A stretch of DNA of 64,000 nucleotides from Bradyrhizobium canariense (GTDB taxonomy: Bacteria; Pseudomonadota; Alphaproteobacteria; Rhizobiales; Xanthobacteraceae). A model generated the notes under the pieces. The model had not been told where the DNA came from. It did not search any database and was given only the letters and a program-made list of their open reading frames with translations. The stretch spans positions 1 through 64,000 of the forward strand of contig NZ_VSST01000025.1 of the NCBI RefSeq assembly GCF_019402665.1, in the 5' to 3' direction. A program made the position numbers and the translations under genes. Below, one piece after another: positions 17,378 to 29,869 of this stretch. Position 1 is the stretch's first letter; each line of letters starts with the position of its first letter.

Positions 17378-18580
17378 ATGTCCGAACAATCCTTGCCGAC
17401 GCTGCCGATGTGGCGCGTCGATCATATCGAGCCCTCGCCCAAGATGTTGGCGCTGCGCGCCAACGGTCCGATCCACCGCGTGCGCTTCCCGTCCGGGCAC
17501 GAAGGCTGGTGGGTGACAGGCTACGACGAGGCCAAGGCGGTGCTGTCCGACGCGGCGTTCCGGCCCGCGGGAATGCCGCCGGCGGCATTCACCCCGGATT
17601 CGGTAATTCTCGGTTCGCCGGGGTGGCTGGTCTCGCACGAGGGGGGCGAGCATGCACGGTTACGCACGATCGTGGCGCCGGCCTTCAGCGACCGCAGGGT
17701 GAAGCTGCTCGCGCAGCAGGTCGAGGCGATCGCCGCGCAGTTGTTCGAGACACTCGCGGCCCAGCCCCAGCCCGCCGACCTGCGGCGCCACCTCTCCTTT
17801 CCGCTTCCGGCCATGGTCATCAGCGCGCTGATGGGCGTGCTCTACGAGGATCACGCGTTTTTCGCCGGGCTGTCCGACGAGGTAATGACGCACCAGCATG
17901 AAAGCGGCCCGCGCAGCGCGTCGCGCCTGGCCTGGGAAGAACTGCGCGCCTACATTCGCGGAAAGATGCGGGACAAGCGCCAGGATCCGGGCGACAACCT
18001 GCTGACAGATCTGCTCGCGGCGGTCGACCAGGGTAAGGCGACCGAGGAGGAGGCGATCGGCCTGGCCGCGGGCATGCTGGTGGCGGGGCACGAGAGCACC
18101 GTCGCGCAGATCGAATTCGGCCTGCTGGCCATGTTCCGCCATCCGCAACAGCGCGAACGCCTGGTCGGCGATCCATCCCTGGTGGACACGGCGGTGGAGG
18201 AAATCCTGCGCATGTACCCGGCGGGCGTGGGCTGGGACGGCATCATGCGCTATCCGAGGACCGACGTGACAATCGCCGGCGTGCATATTCCCGCGGAGAG
18301 CAAGGTGCTGGTCGGACTGCCGGCGACGTCGTTCGATCCGCGCCATTTCGACGACCCGGAAATCTTCGATATCGGGCGCGACGAAAATCCGCACCTAGCG
18401 TTCTCCTACGGTCCGCACTACTGCCTCGGCATGGCGCTGGCCAGGCTGGAACTCAAAGTGGTGTTCGGTTCGGTCTTCCAGCGCTTTCCCGCGCTGCGCC
18501 TGGCCGTGGCGCCCGAAGAACTGAAGTTGCGCAAGGAGATCATCACTGGCGGGTTCGAAGAGTTGCCGGTGCTCTGGTGA
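17378..18580 (+). CDS. cyp112: CYP112, gibberellin C20-oxidase P450
   Basis: A 400-residue class I P450, first gene of the gibberellin operon. The I-helix AGHEST lies near residues 236-241, ExxR in EILRMYP near 274, and the heme loop [10 protein letters not shown] has its cysteine at 349. In rhizobia CYP112 oxidises C-20 of GA12 and removes it to give the C19 compound GA9 (established biochemistry). The assignment rests on position in the diagnostic gene order as well as the P450 motifs. The start ATG follows GACTGAAG. Base composition is strikingly GC-rich compared with sequence upstream of 17.2 kb, and this continues through the operon. Confidence 0.93.
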   Translation: MSEQSLPTLPMWRVDHIEPSPKMLALRANGPIHRVRFPSGHEGWWVTGYDEAKAVLSDAAFRPAGMPPAAFTPDSVILGSPGWLVSHEGGEHARLRTIVAPAFSDRRVKLLAQQVEAIAAQLFETLAAQPQPADLRRHLSFPLPAMVISALMGVLYEDHAFFAGLSDEVMTHQHESGPRSASRLAWEELRAYIRGKMRDKRQDPGDNLLTDLLAAVDQGKATEEEAIGLAAGMLVAGHESTVAQIEFGLLAMFRHPQQRERLVGDPSLVDTAVEEILRMYPAGVGWDGIMRYPRTDVTIAGVHIPAESKVLVGLPATSFDPRHFDDPEIFDIGRDENPHLAFSYGPHYCLGMALARLELKVVFGSVFQRFPALRLAVAPEELKLRKEIITGGFEELPVLW

Positions 18581-18674
18581 TGCGCGGACGCCCCTGGGAG
18601 TCGCGATCTTCTCCGCAATTTGCCGGCGCGCCTGGCGCGCGCCGTTCAGATCAGCCAGCCAACAACTAAGCAAG

Positions 18675-19964
18675 ATGGACGTGCAAGAAACCACAGCAGC
18701 ATGCCGGGACGCCTTCGCCGAACTGGCTTCGCCAGCGTGCATCGACGACCCGTATCCGTTCCTGCGATGGTTGCGCGAGCACGATCCGGTGCATCGCGCG
18801 GCGTCGGGCCTCTTTCTGTTGAGCCGCCACGCCGACATCTACTGGGCGCTCAAGGCCACGGGGGATGCGTTTCGGGGGCCGGCGCCCGGCGAACTCGCGC
18901 GCTATTTCCCGCGTGCGGCGACCAGCCTGTCGCTCAATCTGCTGGCGTCCACGCTGGCGATGAAGGACCCACCGACGCATACGCGTCTGCGCCGGCTGAT
19001 CTCGCGCGATTTCACCATGCGCCAGATCGACGACCTGCGGCCGAGCATCGCGCGCATCGTCGCAGCGCGCCTGGACGGCATGGCGCCCGCGCTGGAGCGC
19101 GGGGAGGCGGTGGACCTGCATCGGGAATTCGCGCTGGCCTTGCCCATGCTAATCTTCGCCGAACTGTTCGGCATGCCCCAAGACGACATGTTCGGGCTCG
19201 CCGCCGGCATCGGCGCCATTCTGGAAGGCCTAAGCCCGCACGCCAGCGATCCCCAGCTCGCCGCGGCGGACGCGGCCAGCGCCAGCGTGCAGGCCTACTT
19301 CGGCGACCTCATAGAGCGCAAGCGCACCGATCCCCGCCACGACATCGTGTCGATACTGGTCGGCGCACACGAGGACGATGCCGACACGCTGTCGGATGCG
19401 GAGTTGATCAGCATGCTGTGGGGCATGCTGCTGGGCGGCTTCGCCACCACTGCCGCGACCATCGACCATGCGGTCCTGGCGATGCTGGCGTATCCCGAAC
19501 AGCGGCACTGGCTGCAGGGAGACGCCGCGCGGGTGAAGGCATTCGTCGAAGAAGTCCTGCGCTGCGACGCGCCCGCCATGTTCAGCTCCATTCCGCGTAT
19601 CGCCCAGCGCGACATCGCACTAGGCGGCGTGGTGATCCCGAAGAACGCGGACGTGCGCGTGCTGATCGCGGCCGGCAATCGCGACCCGGACGCCTTCGCC
19701 GACCCCGACCGCTTCGATCCCGCGCGGTTCTACGGCACCAGTCCTGGCATGTCGACCGACGGGAAGATCATGCTGAGCTTCGGCCACGGCATCCACTTCT
19801 GCCTCGGTGCGCAACTGGCCCGGGTGCAGTTGGCCGAGAGCCTGCCGCGGATCCAGGCGCGCTTCCCCACGCTGGCATTGGCCGAGCAGCCCACCCGGGA
19901 GCCCTCCGCGTTCCTTAGGACATTCCGCGCGCTGCCGGTGCGGCTGCATGAGCACGGGGGCTGA
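18675..19964 (+). CDS. cyp114: CYP114, ent-kaurenoic acid oxidase P450
   Basis: A 429-residue P450. ExxR is in EEVLRC near residue 293 and the heme loop [10 protein letters not shown] has its cysteine at about 376. The I-helix reads GGFATT near 253, lacking the usual acid of (A/G)Gx(D/E)T, a noteworthy difference from its two neighbours. CYP114 converts ent-kaurenoic acid to GA12-aldehyde through 7-hydroxylation and B-ring contraction and needs the operon's ferredoxin for the second step (known from other rhizobia). It ends one base before the ferredoxin start at 19966, implying translational coupling. The gap to cyp112 is about 95 bases with no gene. Confidence 0.93.
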   Translation: MDVQETTAACRDAFAELASPACIDDPYPFLRWLREHDPVHRAASGLFLLSRHADIYWALKATGDAFRGPAPGELARYFPRAATSLSLNLLASTLAMKDPPTHTRLRRLISRDFTMRQIDDLRPSIARIVAARLDGMAPALERGEAVDLHREFALALPMLIFAELFGMPQDDMFGLAAGIGAILEGLSPHASDPQLAAADAASASVQAYFGDLIERKRTDPRHDIVSILVGAHEDDADTLSDAELISMLWGMLLGGFATTAATIDHAVLAMLAYPEQRHWLQGDAARVKAFVEEVLRCDAPAMFSSIPRIAQRDIALGGVVIPKNADVRVLIAAGNRDPDAFADPDRFDPARFYGTSPGMSTDGKIMLSFGHGIHFCLGAQLARVQLAESLPRIQARFPTLALAEQPTREPSAFLRTFRALPVRLHEHGG

Positions 19965-19965
19965 G

Positions 19966-21105
19966 ATGCGCGTCGTGGTCGACCAGGATCTGTGCGGAAC
20001 CACCGGGCAGTGCGTGCTGACGCTGCCGGGCACCTTTCGCCAGCGCGAACCGGACGGCGTGGCGGAAGTGTGCGTGGCGACGGTCCCGCAGGTGCTGCAC
20101 GCCGCCGTGCGGCTCGCGGCCAGCCAGTGCCCGGTCGCCGCCATTCGGGTCATCGAAAGCGACGCTGGCGATGACGAGCGCGCCAGCGCCGACCCCGCGC
20201 CTTCTCCGGTGAGGCCGAGCGGCATGCCGCGAAAGACCAACGCAATCCACGAGGACACGATCGGACGGTTTGAAGGCAAGGTGGCCGTGGTGACCGGCGC
20301 CGGCGCCGGCATCGGCAAGGCATGCGCCCTAGCCATCGCGCGCGAAGGCGGCAGAGTGGTGGTGGCCGACATTGATGGCTCGGCGGCCATCGCCTGCACC
20401 GCGCAGATCGCGGCCGAAGCGGGCCTCGCGCTGGCGCTGGCGATGGACATCGCCGATGCGCAGGCGGTGGCAGCGCTGTTCGAGACGGCGGAGCGGCACT
20501 TCGGTGGGGTCGACCTGCTGGTGAACAACGCGAGCGCCATGCATCTGACCCCGCGCGACCGAGCGATCCTCGACCTGGACCTGGCGGTCTGGGATCAGAC
20601 CATGGCGACCAATCTGCGCGGTAGCCTGCTCTGCTGCCGGCAGGCCATCCCACGGATGATCGCCCGCGGCGGCGGCGCCATCGTCAACATGTCGTCGTGC
20701 CAGGGGCTCAGCGGTGACACCGCGCAGACGTCCTACGCCGCGTCGAAGGCGGCGATGAACATGCTATCGGCCTCGCTCGCCACCCAGTACGGTCATGCGC
20801 AGATCCGCTGCAACGCGGTTGCGCCGGGTCTCATCATGACCGAGCGTCTCCTCGCCAAGCTGGACGAGCGCATGCAGCGGCATCTGCGCCGGCACCAGCT
20901 CCTGCCGCGCGTCGGCCGTCCCGAGGACGTGGCCGCGCTGGTGGCGTTCCTGCTTTCCGAGGATGCTGCGTTCATCACCGGCCAGGTGGTGTGCATTGAC
21001 GGCGGCATGCTGGCGCATGTGCCGACGTACGCCGACGGTGGCAACAGCCGCGCCGCGCGGCCTGCCGGCAACACCGCCGAAGCGCCTGCGGCGCCGCGCT
21101 GCTGA
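19966..21105 (+). CDS. Fused ferredoxin-short-chain dehydrogenase of gibberellin biosynthesis
   Basis: One uninterrupted 379-residue frame. Residues 1-70 are a small 3Fe-4S-type ferredoxin (LCGTTGQC, later QCPVAAI). A Ser/Asp/Pro-rich linker runs to about 98. Residues 98-360 are a classical SDR with TGAGAGIG near 108, NNAS, the catalytic serine in NMSSC and SYAASK with Tyr257 and Lys261. In gibberellin operons the ferredoxin feeds CYP114 and the SDR oxidises GA12-aldehyde to GA12. No stop or convincing internal start separates the two parts here, so a bifunctional protein is predicted. An internal ATG at 20224 could still give free SDR. The stop overlaps the cyp117 ATG (TGATG). Confidence 0.9.
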   Translation: MRVVVDQDLCGTTGQCVLTLPGTFRQREPDGVAEVCVATVPQVLHAAVRLAASQCPVAAIRVIESDAGDDERASADPAPSPVRPSGMPRKTNAIHEDTIGRFEGKVAVVTGAGAGIGKACALAIAREGGRVVVADIDGSAAIACTAQIAAEAGLALALAMDIADAQAVAALFETAERHFGGVDLLVNNASAMHLTPRDRAILDLDLAVWDQTMATNLRGSLLCCRQAIPRMIARGGGAIVNMSSCQGLSGDTAQTSYAASKAAMNMLSASLATQYGHAQIRCNAVAPGLIMTERLLAKLDERMQRHLRRHQLLPRVGRPEDVAALVAFLLSEDAAFITGQVVCIDGGMLAHVPTYADGGNSRAARPAGNTAEAPAAPRC

Positions 21106-22448
21106 TGGACATGCTGCTCAACCCCCTGGCTCGTCGGCACCGGCGGCGGTACGACATCCCGGTCGTGCCCGGCGCTTTCCCCCTGGTCGGGCATCTTCCC
21201 GCCATCGTCTGCGACCTGCCGCGCCTGCTGGGGCGCGCGGAACGGATGCTGGGCAGCCACTTCTGGCTGGATTTCGGCCCTGCCGGACACCTGATGACGT
21301 GCGTGGATCCGGATGCGTTCGCACTGCTCCGGCACAAGGACGTGTCCTCGGCGCTGATCGAAGAGATCGCGCCCGAATTACTTGGCGGAACGTTGGTCGC
21401 CCAGGACGGCGGCGCGCACCGGCAGGCGCGCGATGCGATCAAGGCGGCGTTCCTGCCCAAAGGGCTGACTCAGGCCGGGATCGGCGACCTGTTCGCGCCC
21501 GTCATCTGGGCGCGGGTGCAGGCGTGGCGTGACCGCGGCGACGTAACCATCCTGCGCGAAACCGGCGACCTGATGCTCAAGCTCATCTTCAGCCTCATGG
21601 GTATCCCCGCGCAGGACTTGCCGGGATGGCATCGCAAGTACCGGCAACTGCTGCAGTTGATCGTCGCGCCCCCGGTCGACCTGCCCGGACTGCCCTTGCG
21701 GCGCGGCCGCGCCGCCCGCGACTGGATCGACGCGCAGTTGCGCCAGTTCGTCCGCGACGCGCGCGCGCATGCCGCGCGCACCGGGTTGATCAACGACATG
21801 GTGAGCGCCTTCGATCGCAGCGACGATGCGCTCTCCGATGACGTCCTGGTCGCCAATATCCGCTTGCTGCTGCTTGCCGGTCACGACACCACCGCCTCGA
21901 CGATGGCCTGGATGGTGATCGAGCTGGCGCGGCAGCCTGTGCTGTGGGACGCCCTGGTCGAGGAGGCGCAACGCGTGGGCGCGGTGCCGACCCGGCACGC
22001 GGACCTGGCGCAGTGTCCGGTCGCCGAGGCCCTGTTCCGCGAGACGCTGCGCGTGCATCCGACGACCACGCTCCTGCCGCGTCGGGCGCTGCAGGAATTG
22101 CAACTCGGCCAACGGCGCATTCCCGCGGGCACCCATCTGTGCATCCCGCTGCTGCATTTCTCGACCTCGGCGCTGCTGCACGAGACGCCTGATCAGTTCC
22201 GCCTGGCGCGGTGGCTGCAACGCACGGAGCCGATCCGGCCGGTGGATATGCTGCAGTTCGGTACCGGCCCACACGTCTGCATCGGTTACCACCTGGTATG
22301 GCTCGAACTGGTGCAGTTCTGCATCGCCTTGGCGCTGACCATGCACAAGGCCGGGGTGCGGCCGCGGTTGTTGGGCAGCGCCGAAAAAGGCCGGCGCTAT
22401 TACCCGACCGCACATCCCTCCATGAAAATCCGCATCGGATTCTCATGA
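21105..22448 (+). CDS. cyp117: CYP117, ent-kaurene oxidase P450
   Basis: A 447-residue P450 with a proline-rich entry (PVVPGAFPLVGHLP), the canonical I-helix AGHDTT near 258-263, ExxR in ETLRVHP near 313, and the heme loop FGTGPHVCIG with its cysteine at 392. CYP117 oxidises ent-kaurene stepwise to ent-kaurenoic acid in rhizobial gibberellin synthesis. Its start overlaps the stop of the ferredoxin-SDR gene, so it is translationally coupled. It is longer than the other two P450s and diverged from them, as known for the family. It looks intact. Confidence 0.93.
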   Translation: MDMLLNPLARRHRRRYDIPVVPGAFPLVGHLPAIVCDLPRLLGRAERMLGSHFWLDFGPAGHLMTCVDPDAFALLRHKDVSSALIEEIAPELLGGTLVAQDGGAHRQARDAIKAAFLPKGLTQAGIGDLFAPVIWARVQAWRDRGDVTILRETGDLMLKLIFSLMGIPAQDLPGWHRKYRQLLQLIVAPPVDLPGLPLRRGRAARDWIDAQLRQFVRDARAHAARTGLINDMVSAFDRSDDALSDDVLVANIRLLLLAGHDTTASTMAWMVIELARQPVLWDALVEEAQRVGAVPTRHADLAQCPVAEALFRETLRVHPTTTLLPRRALQELQLGQRRIPAGTHLCIPLLHFSTSALLHETPDQFRLARWLQRTEPIRPVDMLQFGTGPHVCIGYHLVWLELVQFCIALALTMHKAGVRPRLLGSAEKGRRYYPTAHPSMKIRIGFS

Positions 22449-22545
22449 GCTGGCATCGCTTGCGCCCGTATGGCGAGGCAGCGACGCCGGCAACACCGCG
22501 GCGGCCCGCCGCTCGCCGTGGCCGTCTCCTGTCAGGTACAAGGAC

Positions 22546-23553
22546 ATGAACAGCATGCAGGCCGGTTCCACGCTACACGACGACCGAACTGGCGTTTCCG
22601 CGCTCGGCGGATTGGGCCCGCAAGCGCGCGGCGCTTCCGGCAGGCTGCTGCCGGACATCTGGATGCACGACGGCGTAAAGCGGGTCGAACAAGCGCTCGC
22701 GCGCCTTCTCTGCGCCGAAGACAAGGGTGAGACCGAGCTGATGGCGGCGATGCGCTACGCCACCTTGCATGGCGGGAAGCGCACCCGCGCCTTGCTCTGT
22801 TTGGCCGCCGGCGCACTGGCCGACACGCCGGCGCACATGCTCGACGACGTCGGCGCCGCCATCGAGATGATGCACGCCTGTACCCTGGTCCACGACGACC
22901 TGCCCGCGATGGACAATGACGTGCTTCGCCGCGGCCTTCCGACCGTGCACGTCAAGTTCGGCGAAGCCACCGCGATCCTGGTCGGCGACGCGCTGCAGGC
23001 GCACGCCTTCCTGACCCTGGCGAGCCTGGATGCGCCGGGCGACAATCCTATCGCGCTCGTGCGCGAACTGGCGCGGGCGGTGTCCGCCGAGGGTGCCGCA
23101 GGCGGGCAGGCCATCGATCTGTCGCTGGTCGGAAAGCACGTCGAGCTGGACAGGATCGTCGCGATGCACCGGATGAAGAGCGGAGCGCTAGTGCGCGCGT
23201 CCGTTCGCATGGGCGCGCTATGCGCCATCGCGGAGGATGCCGCGCACGCTGCGCTGTACTGTGCGCTCGATCACTACAGCGCCTGTTTCGGCCTGGCGTT
23301 GCAGGTGGTCGATGACATTCTCGATGCGACAGCGGATACCACAGCGCTGGGCAAGACCCCCGGCAAGGACGCGGCGGCGCAGAAGCCGACCTGCGCGTCG
23401 ATCATGGGGCTGCAGGCTGCGCGCCAGTTCGCGCTCGATCTGTTGCGCGACGCCGGAGAGGCCATCGTCCCGCTGGGGCCGCGTGCGGAACGGTTGGAGC
23501 AGATGCTGCAGCGAGCCAACGCGCACCTGTTCAAGCACGCGCCATGCGCATGA
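22546..23553 (+). CDS. Geranylgeranyl diphosphate synthase of the gibberellin operon
   Basis: A 335-residue trans-isoprenyl diphosphate synthase. The first aspartate-rich motif is HDDLPAMDND (aspartates at 117-118 and 122) and the second is VDDILDATAD near 256, both intact. GGKRTRALL binds the diphosphate. It makes GGPP, the substrate for the ent-copalyl synthase encoded next. It is commonly called IDS2 or GGPS2 in rhizobia. The N-terminal 40 residues before the family core are unusually long, and an internal ATG at 22555 is an alternative start. A gap of 97 bases separates it from cyp117. Confidence 0.93.
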   Translation: MNSMQAGSTLHDDRTGVSALGGLGPQARGASGRLLPDIWMHDGVKRVEQALARLLCAEDKGETELMAAMRYATLHGGKRTRALLCLAAGALADTPAHMLDDVGAAIEMMHACTLVHDDLPAMDNDVLRRGLPTVHVKFGEATAILVGDALQAHAFLTLASLDAPGDNPIALVRELARAVSAEGAAGGQAIDLSLVGKHVELDRIVAMHRMKSGALVRASVRMGALCAIAEDAAHAALYCALDHYSACFGLALQVVDDILDATADTTALGKTPGKDAAAQKPTCASIMGLQAARQFALDLLRDAGEAIVPLGPRAERLEQMLQRANAHLFKHAPCA

Positions 23554-23852
23554 GCGCGCCCGTGCGCATGGAGTCGCCCCTGTGCCGCTGCGATCGGCCG
23601 GCGGTAGCGGTGCATGCTGCACCGTGTCCGAGTCCGCGGCGCCGATGGCAGCGGTTGCCCTGCACGGCCGCGGCGCGCTGCGGCCAAGCCTATGCGGCGG
23701 ACCGGCGCCAGCGTCGGTGGCAAGTCGCCGCGCCAGAGCAGTGCGGCCGTCCGGCGCTGCCCATCGGCCGGGCCGCGACGGACCTGCGGCAACGTGCGCG
23801 GCGTCTGCCCGATCCTGGTTCTCGTCAACCGCCTGCAGAAGGAACATCTCGC
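23554..23852. other. 300-base non-coding gap inside the gibberellin operon
   Basis: Between the GGPP synthase stop and the GTG start of the ent-CPP synthase no ORF shows family motifs. Open frames exist only because the sequence is very GC-rich. All other junctions downstream of cyp112 are under 100 bases, so this may be a gene remnant or hold a regulatory signal. Confidence 0.5.
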
Positions 23853-26525
<2,673 letters not shown>

Positions 26526-26539
26526 GAGCGCTGCGCCTG

Positions 26540-26823
26540 GCTGCTGGCAAGATTATGCGCGACGCGGACTCTATAGCGGTCACCGAGAAACCCGGTACCA
26601 AACCTTCCAGCGTCATGCCGACGAAGGTCGCGGAGATGAAGACCGCATTCTGGGCTAGGGTCGAAAAGCTCGTCTTCAGCATCAGGCTCAGCACGGTATT
26701 GGCAATGTAGATGTCGAAACCGTCGAAAAGCGTTCCTATGCCGATCAGCAGTATGATGCGGCGATAGAACGGCCCGACCGGCAGTCGAGCAAGACGAGTG
26801 CCTGCGTTCACGGGTGTCGACAT
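26540..26823 (-). pseudogene. MFS transporter N-terminal remnant
   Basis: From ATG 26823 the protein reads PFYRRIILLIGIGTLFDGFD and IYIANTVLSLMLKTSFSTLA, then FVGMTLEGLVPGF, after which a frame change carries LGDRYR. These are the first two helices and the cytoplasmic GDRxGR loop of sugar or aromatic-acid type MFS porters. The sequence ends where the truncated idi begins, so the end of the gibberellin block cut through it. Confidence 0.75.
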
Positions 26824-26880
26824 TGACGCTCTCCATTGATGCGGCCCGCCTTCTTCGAACGTCTGCCGCTTGTCGTTCTG

Positions 26881-27120
26881 TTAGTTCAGCCGCTTCTGGT
26901 TGGCCGTGTCGCGATACCAGTCGAACGGCTGCTCGTGCGTGGCGATCATCACGCTCTTGGTCTCGAGGTGGTCGTCGAAGGTCTGGGTGCCACATTCGCG
27001 GCCGGTGGCGGCGAGGCCGCCCCAGGGCGAGGCGGGGTCGAGCCGGTGATGATCGTTGACCCAGACGACGCCGGCCGACGGAGGCGGCAACTCGATCCGC
27101 GCGGGCGACGTCACGGGTGC
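26881..27120 (-). pseudogene. Aldehyde dehydrogenase C-terminal remnant
   Basis: Reads GVVWVNDHHRLDPASPWGGL, then GRECGTQTFDDHLETKSVMI and a normal end WYRDTANQKRLN. It is the C-terminal 60 to 80 residues of an NAD-dependent aldehyde dehydrogenase, without its catalytic cysteine. It precedes the MFS remnant on the same strand, as in a catabolic operon. Confidence 0.8.
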
Positions 27121-27602
27121 GATCGCTGCGGCAAGGCTGAAGGGGAAGTCGTTGGCAATCCTTGGGGCAGACAATCCCAAGCACCTACCTCGGTTGGCAG
27201 GTTCCAAATTAGACTGCGGTGCTTAGACTCGTCGAGCGAATGCAACTCGCAACGTTTGGCGAAACAAGATCACCTTGTAACACTAATCGTCCTTCTCGCT
27301 TCCTTCGGAAGGCTGCCAGGCTTGTCGACGCCGATAAAATGAGCCCTTCCTTTCGGAAAGGGCAGGAGCCAGATGACGCTCTCATGGCGAAAAGCACAAG
27401 TCCTCGGCAGGCCCAAGGGTCAGGGGCTCGCAGCGAGAACCTTCGTCCGAAGCCGCCGTCGAAGGCGGCCTTCTGAGGCGGGATGAGAGCCGGAGGCGGA
27501 AACTAAAGGGGATGAATGTTCGGGGCACATCCATTCCGCTCACGTCCAAGGTGTCGGTCCTGTGCTCCAACCTTCAACCCTGCGATCGAAAAGCGGTGCA
27601 TC
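27121..27602. other. Intergenic, no recognisable gene
   Basis: Contains a GC-rich inverted repeat around 27450-27472 (GCCGCC..GGCGGC) but no coding motif. Confidence 0.4.
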
Positions 27603-28190
27603 ATGACAAGAGAGCCGGGCGTCACCTCGGCGAACGCAAGTATTCGGGCAAGAATCGTCTGGACGATTGTCCTTGGCTTTGCCGCCGATCCTTTGATGCG
27701 TTGGAGTTGGCCGGACCCTGGGCAATATCTTGGCAGCATGACTCAGTTCATCAAGGCCTGTGGCGGACGAGCATTCGAGCATGGCACAGCATACGTCACG
27801 GGAGAGACTCGCGCGGCGGCCCTGTGGCTGCCTCCGGGCGTGCAGCAGGATGAGGATGCGCTGGACGCAATCATGGCGCTGTCCCTTCGCCCTGAAATCA
27901 CCGAACATATGGCACACCTGCGCCAGGGAATGGCCGAACATCATCCCTCCGAGCCACATTGGTATTTGCCCCTGATCGCTGTCGATCCGAACTGGGCCGG
28001 ACAAGGGCTTGGCACATTGCTGATGAAGTACGCTCTTCAACGCTGTGATGAGCAGGGCCTCGCTGCCTACCTCGAAAGTTCGAATCCTGAAAACATTCCG
28101 TTTTACCAACGCCACGGGTTCAAGATTATTGGAGAGATACAGCACGGTTGCTCACCGCCACTTACGCCGATGTTGCGAAAGACGCGGTGA
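27603..28190 (+). CDS. GNAT-family N-acetyltransferase
   Basis: About 195 residues from the ATG at 27603. The C-terminal half holds the acetyl-CoA binding motif PHWYLPLIAVDPNWAGQGLG followed by TLLMKYAL and the later YLESSNPENIPFYQRHGF, the typical strand 6/7 region of GNAT enzymes. The N-terminal half (GTAYVTGETRAAALWLPPG) resembles the acetyltransferases near some antibiotic or stress genes. The acceptor substrate is unknown. An upstream in-frame ATG at 27516 is open, but residues before 27603 look non-coding. It is convergent with the SbmA/BacA gene and separated from it by a transposase remnant. Confidence 0.85.
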   Translation: MTREPGVTSANASIRARIVWTIVLGFAADPLMRWSWPDPGQYLGSMTQFIKACGGRAFEHGTAYVTGETRAAALWLPPGVQQDEDALDAIMALSLRPEITEHMAHLRQGMAEHHPSEPHWYLPLIAVDPNWAGQGLGTLLMKYALQRCDEQGLAAYLESSNPENIPFYQRHGFKIIGEIQHGCSPPLTPMLRKTR

Positions 28191-28339
28191 ACGGAATTCG
28201 GAGACGCTTCGCATGCTGCGGCTCCCGAAGCGTCCTTGGAGACGAACTGAGGCGCATTGCCTCATCCGGATTGTTACTGGACAACTTCTCGCCGGTGATT
28301 GGGTGGCTGCCATCGAATTTGTCCGGTGGCGTCTATGGT

Positions 28340-28640
28340 GGGAAAGATCAGCATGGGCGCGCGGCGGCAGGTGGTGTCGGCCGAGAGGGATCGTTGCCGG
28401 TCGGCCACCCGGGCGGAAAAGAGGCGCATCTCGATGCGGCATGCGCGACGACCGGCTGGCATCGCAAGTATGCGGTGCGTGCAATTCGGGCACGCGCAAC
28501 AGTTCGACCGAGGCCGGTCGAGGCACCGCGAGAGCACAAGCGTGGATGTGGGGCTACGATCAAGGACGCGATGACCGCAGTGTGGGGGCGTCGGATCGGG
28601 TGTGCGGCAAGCGGCTCAAGGGCCGGGTTTCGTCAACTCC
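28340..28640 (+). pseudogene. DDE integrase/transposase N-terminal remnant
   Basis: Frames in succession give SMGARRQVVSAERDR, CATTGWHRKYAVRAIRARAT, GATIKDAMTAVW and ASDRVCGKRLK, the DNA-binding N-terminus of a DDE integrase family common in Bradyrhizobium. At least two frameshifts are present and the catalytic core is missing. Confidence 0.65.
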
Positions 28641-28654
28641 TGCAGCTACGCCAA

Positions 28655-29869
28655 TCATGAGGCTGGCTCCCTTTGTGTCTCGATCGACGGCAGTGGCCCA
28701 CCGTGGATCTTTGCCTCAAAACTCCGCAGCCGCTGATAGATCGAGATCAGTTCGACAATCGTGCTCCAGGAGTTGACGAGATACTGAAACGAGGTTCGTA
28801 CTTGCGTGAACGCGTTGAGGATCTGGTTCATCGCGCCGAGGGTGATCCTGCCCGCGATGATTGTGGGCGCAAGCAGCAGATAAGGAAAGATGACGTCAGT
28901 CTGCAGATAGACGATCCGGCCGATATTGAAGTACATGAAGTTCAGATAGAGCCGGAAGTAATTCCTGCGAATGTCGCTAAACAGCACGCTCAATGTCGGC
29001 GCATTGGCACGCGCCGTATCATCCTCGCCGAGCACGAGCTCCTTGCGATAGGCCGCTTCGACCCGCTGGTTGAGAAATTCAATTCCGGGCAGGCGGATGC
29101 CGATAAGCGCGAGAACGCCGGTGCCCAGGATCGACCAGATCACCGCGGCGAACACCAGCGGATAGGCAATCGAGCCGAACAGAGGCAGCTCCGTGACGTT
29201 GCTGGACAGCCTCACCAGAACCGGCAGGAAGGCCAACAGTGTCAGCACCGCGCTGATGAGATTGACGCCTAGACCTTCCATGGTGCTGGCGAAGCGCATG
29301 GTGTCTTCCTGGATGCGCTGGGAGGCGCCTTCGATCGTGCGCAGCCGTGGCCAGTTGGCGACATAAAAATCGTTCATCGCTGTGCGCCAGCGGAAGATGT
29401 AGTGGCTGACGAAGAATCGCGTCATCACGCCGACCACGACGGCCACGAGCGCGATACCGGCAAAGGTCGACAATTCGTTGTAGAACTGCTCAACCGTGAC
29501 CGGCGCCGATTTCGAAAGCGCAGCCTGGACCAGGTCGTAGAACGGTCCATACCAGCTGTTGATCGCGACCGAGACCTGGACCTGAAAGTAAGAGGTGAAC
29601 AGGATCAGCGCCGAACCAAGAATGGACCACGTCGCCCAGGGATGGGGGGCAAATAACATCCATGCAGCCGCGAACACCGTAACGGCCAGCGCAAAATAGA
29701 GATCAAACCACAGCGCCGAGGCCGACCAGAACGTCGCAAGCCCGACCGGCTTCTCCGGGGCTTGAAAGAGATTGCCGGCAAATACATACCAAAACGCCAT
29801 CGCCAACGCCGTCCAAAGAATTGACGACGCAAAGAACAACTTTGGTCGAGGGAAGAATGAAACGAACAT
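28655..29869 (-). CDS. bacA: SbmA/BacA-family peptide transporter
   Basis: A 404-residue inner-membrane protein that follows E. coli SbmA (406 residues) almost motif for motif: [33 protein letters not shown] [26 protein letters not shown] [46 protein letters not shown] and [17 protein letters not shown]. It is a proton-driven importer of antimicrobial and nodule-specific cysteine-rich peptides. In legumes that make such peptides, BacA or the ABC relative BclA is needed for bacteroid survival. It lacks an ATPase domain, so it is SbmA/BacA-like and not BclA. Intact, single-gene unit. Confidence 0.93.
   Translation of the reverse strand: MFVSFFPRPKLFFASSILWTALAMAFWYVFAGNLFQAPEKPVGLATFWSASALWFDLYFALAVTVFAAAWMLFAPHPWATWSILGSALILFTSYFQVQVSVAINSWYGPFYDLVQAALSKSAPVTVEQFYNELSTFAGIALVAVVVGVMTRFFVSHYIFRWRTAMNDFYVANWPRLRTIEGASQRIQEDTMRFASTMEGLGVNLISAVLTLLAFLPVLVRLSSNVTELPLFGSIAYPLVFAAVIWSILGTGVLALIGIRLPGIEFLNQRVEAAYRKELVLGEDDTARANAPTLSVLFSDIRRNYFRLYLNFMYFNIGRIVYLQTDVIFPYLLLAPTIIAGRITLGAMNQILNAFTQVRTSFQYLVNSWSTIVELISIYQRLRSFEAKIHGGPLPSIETQREPAS

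Noticed and set aside
18620..19918. 432-codon plus-strand ORF over cyp114
   Set aside because: Arginine-rich out-of-frame shadow of the P450, whose true frame has the heme motif.
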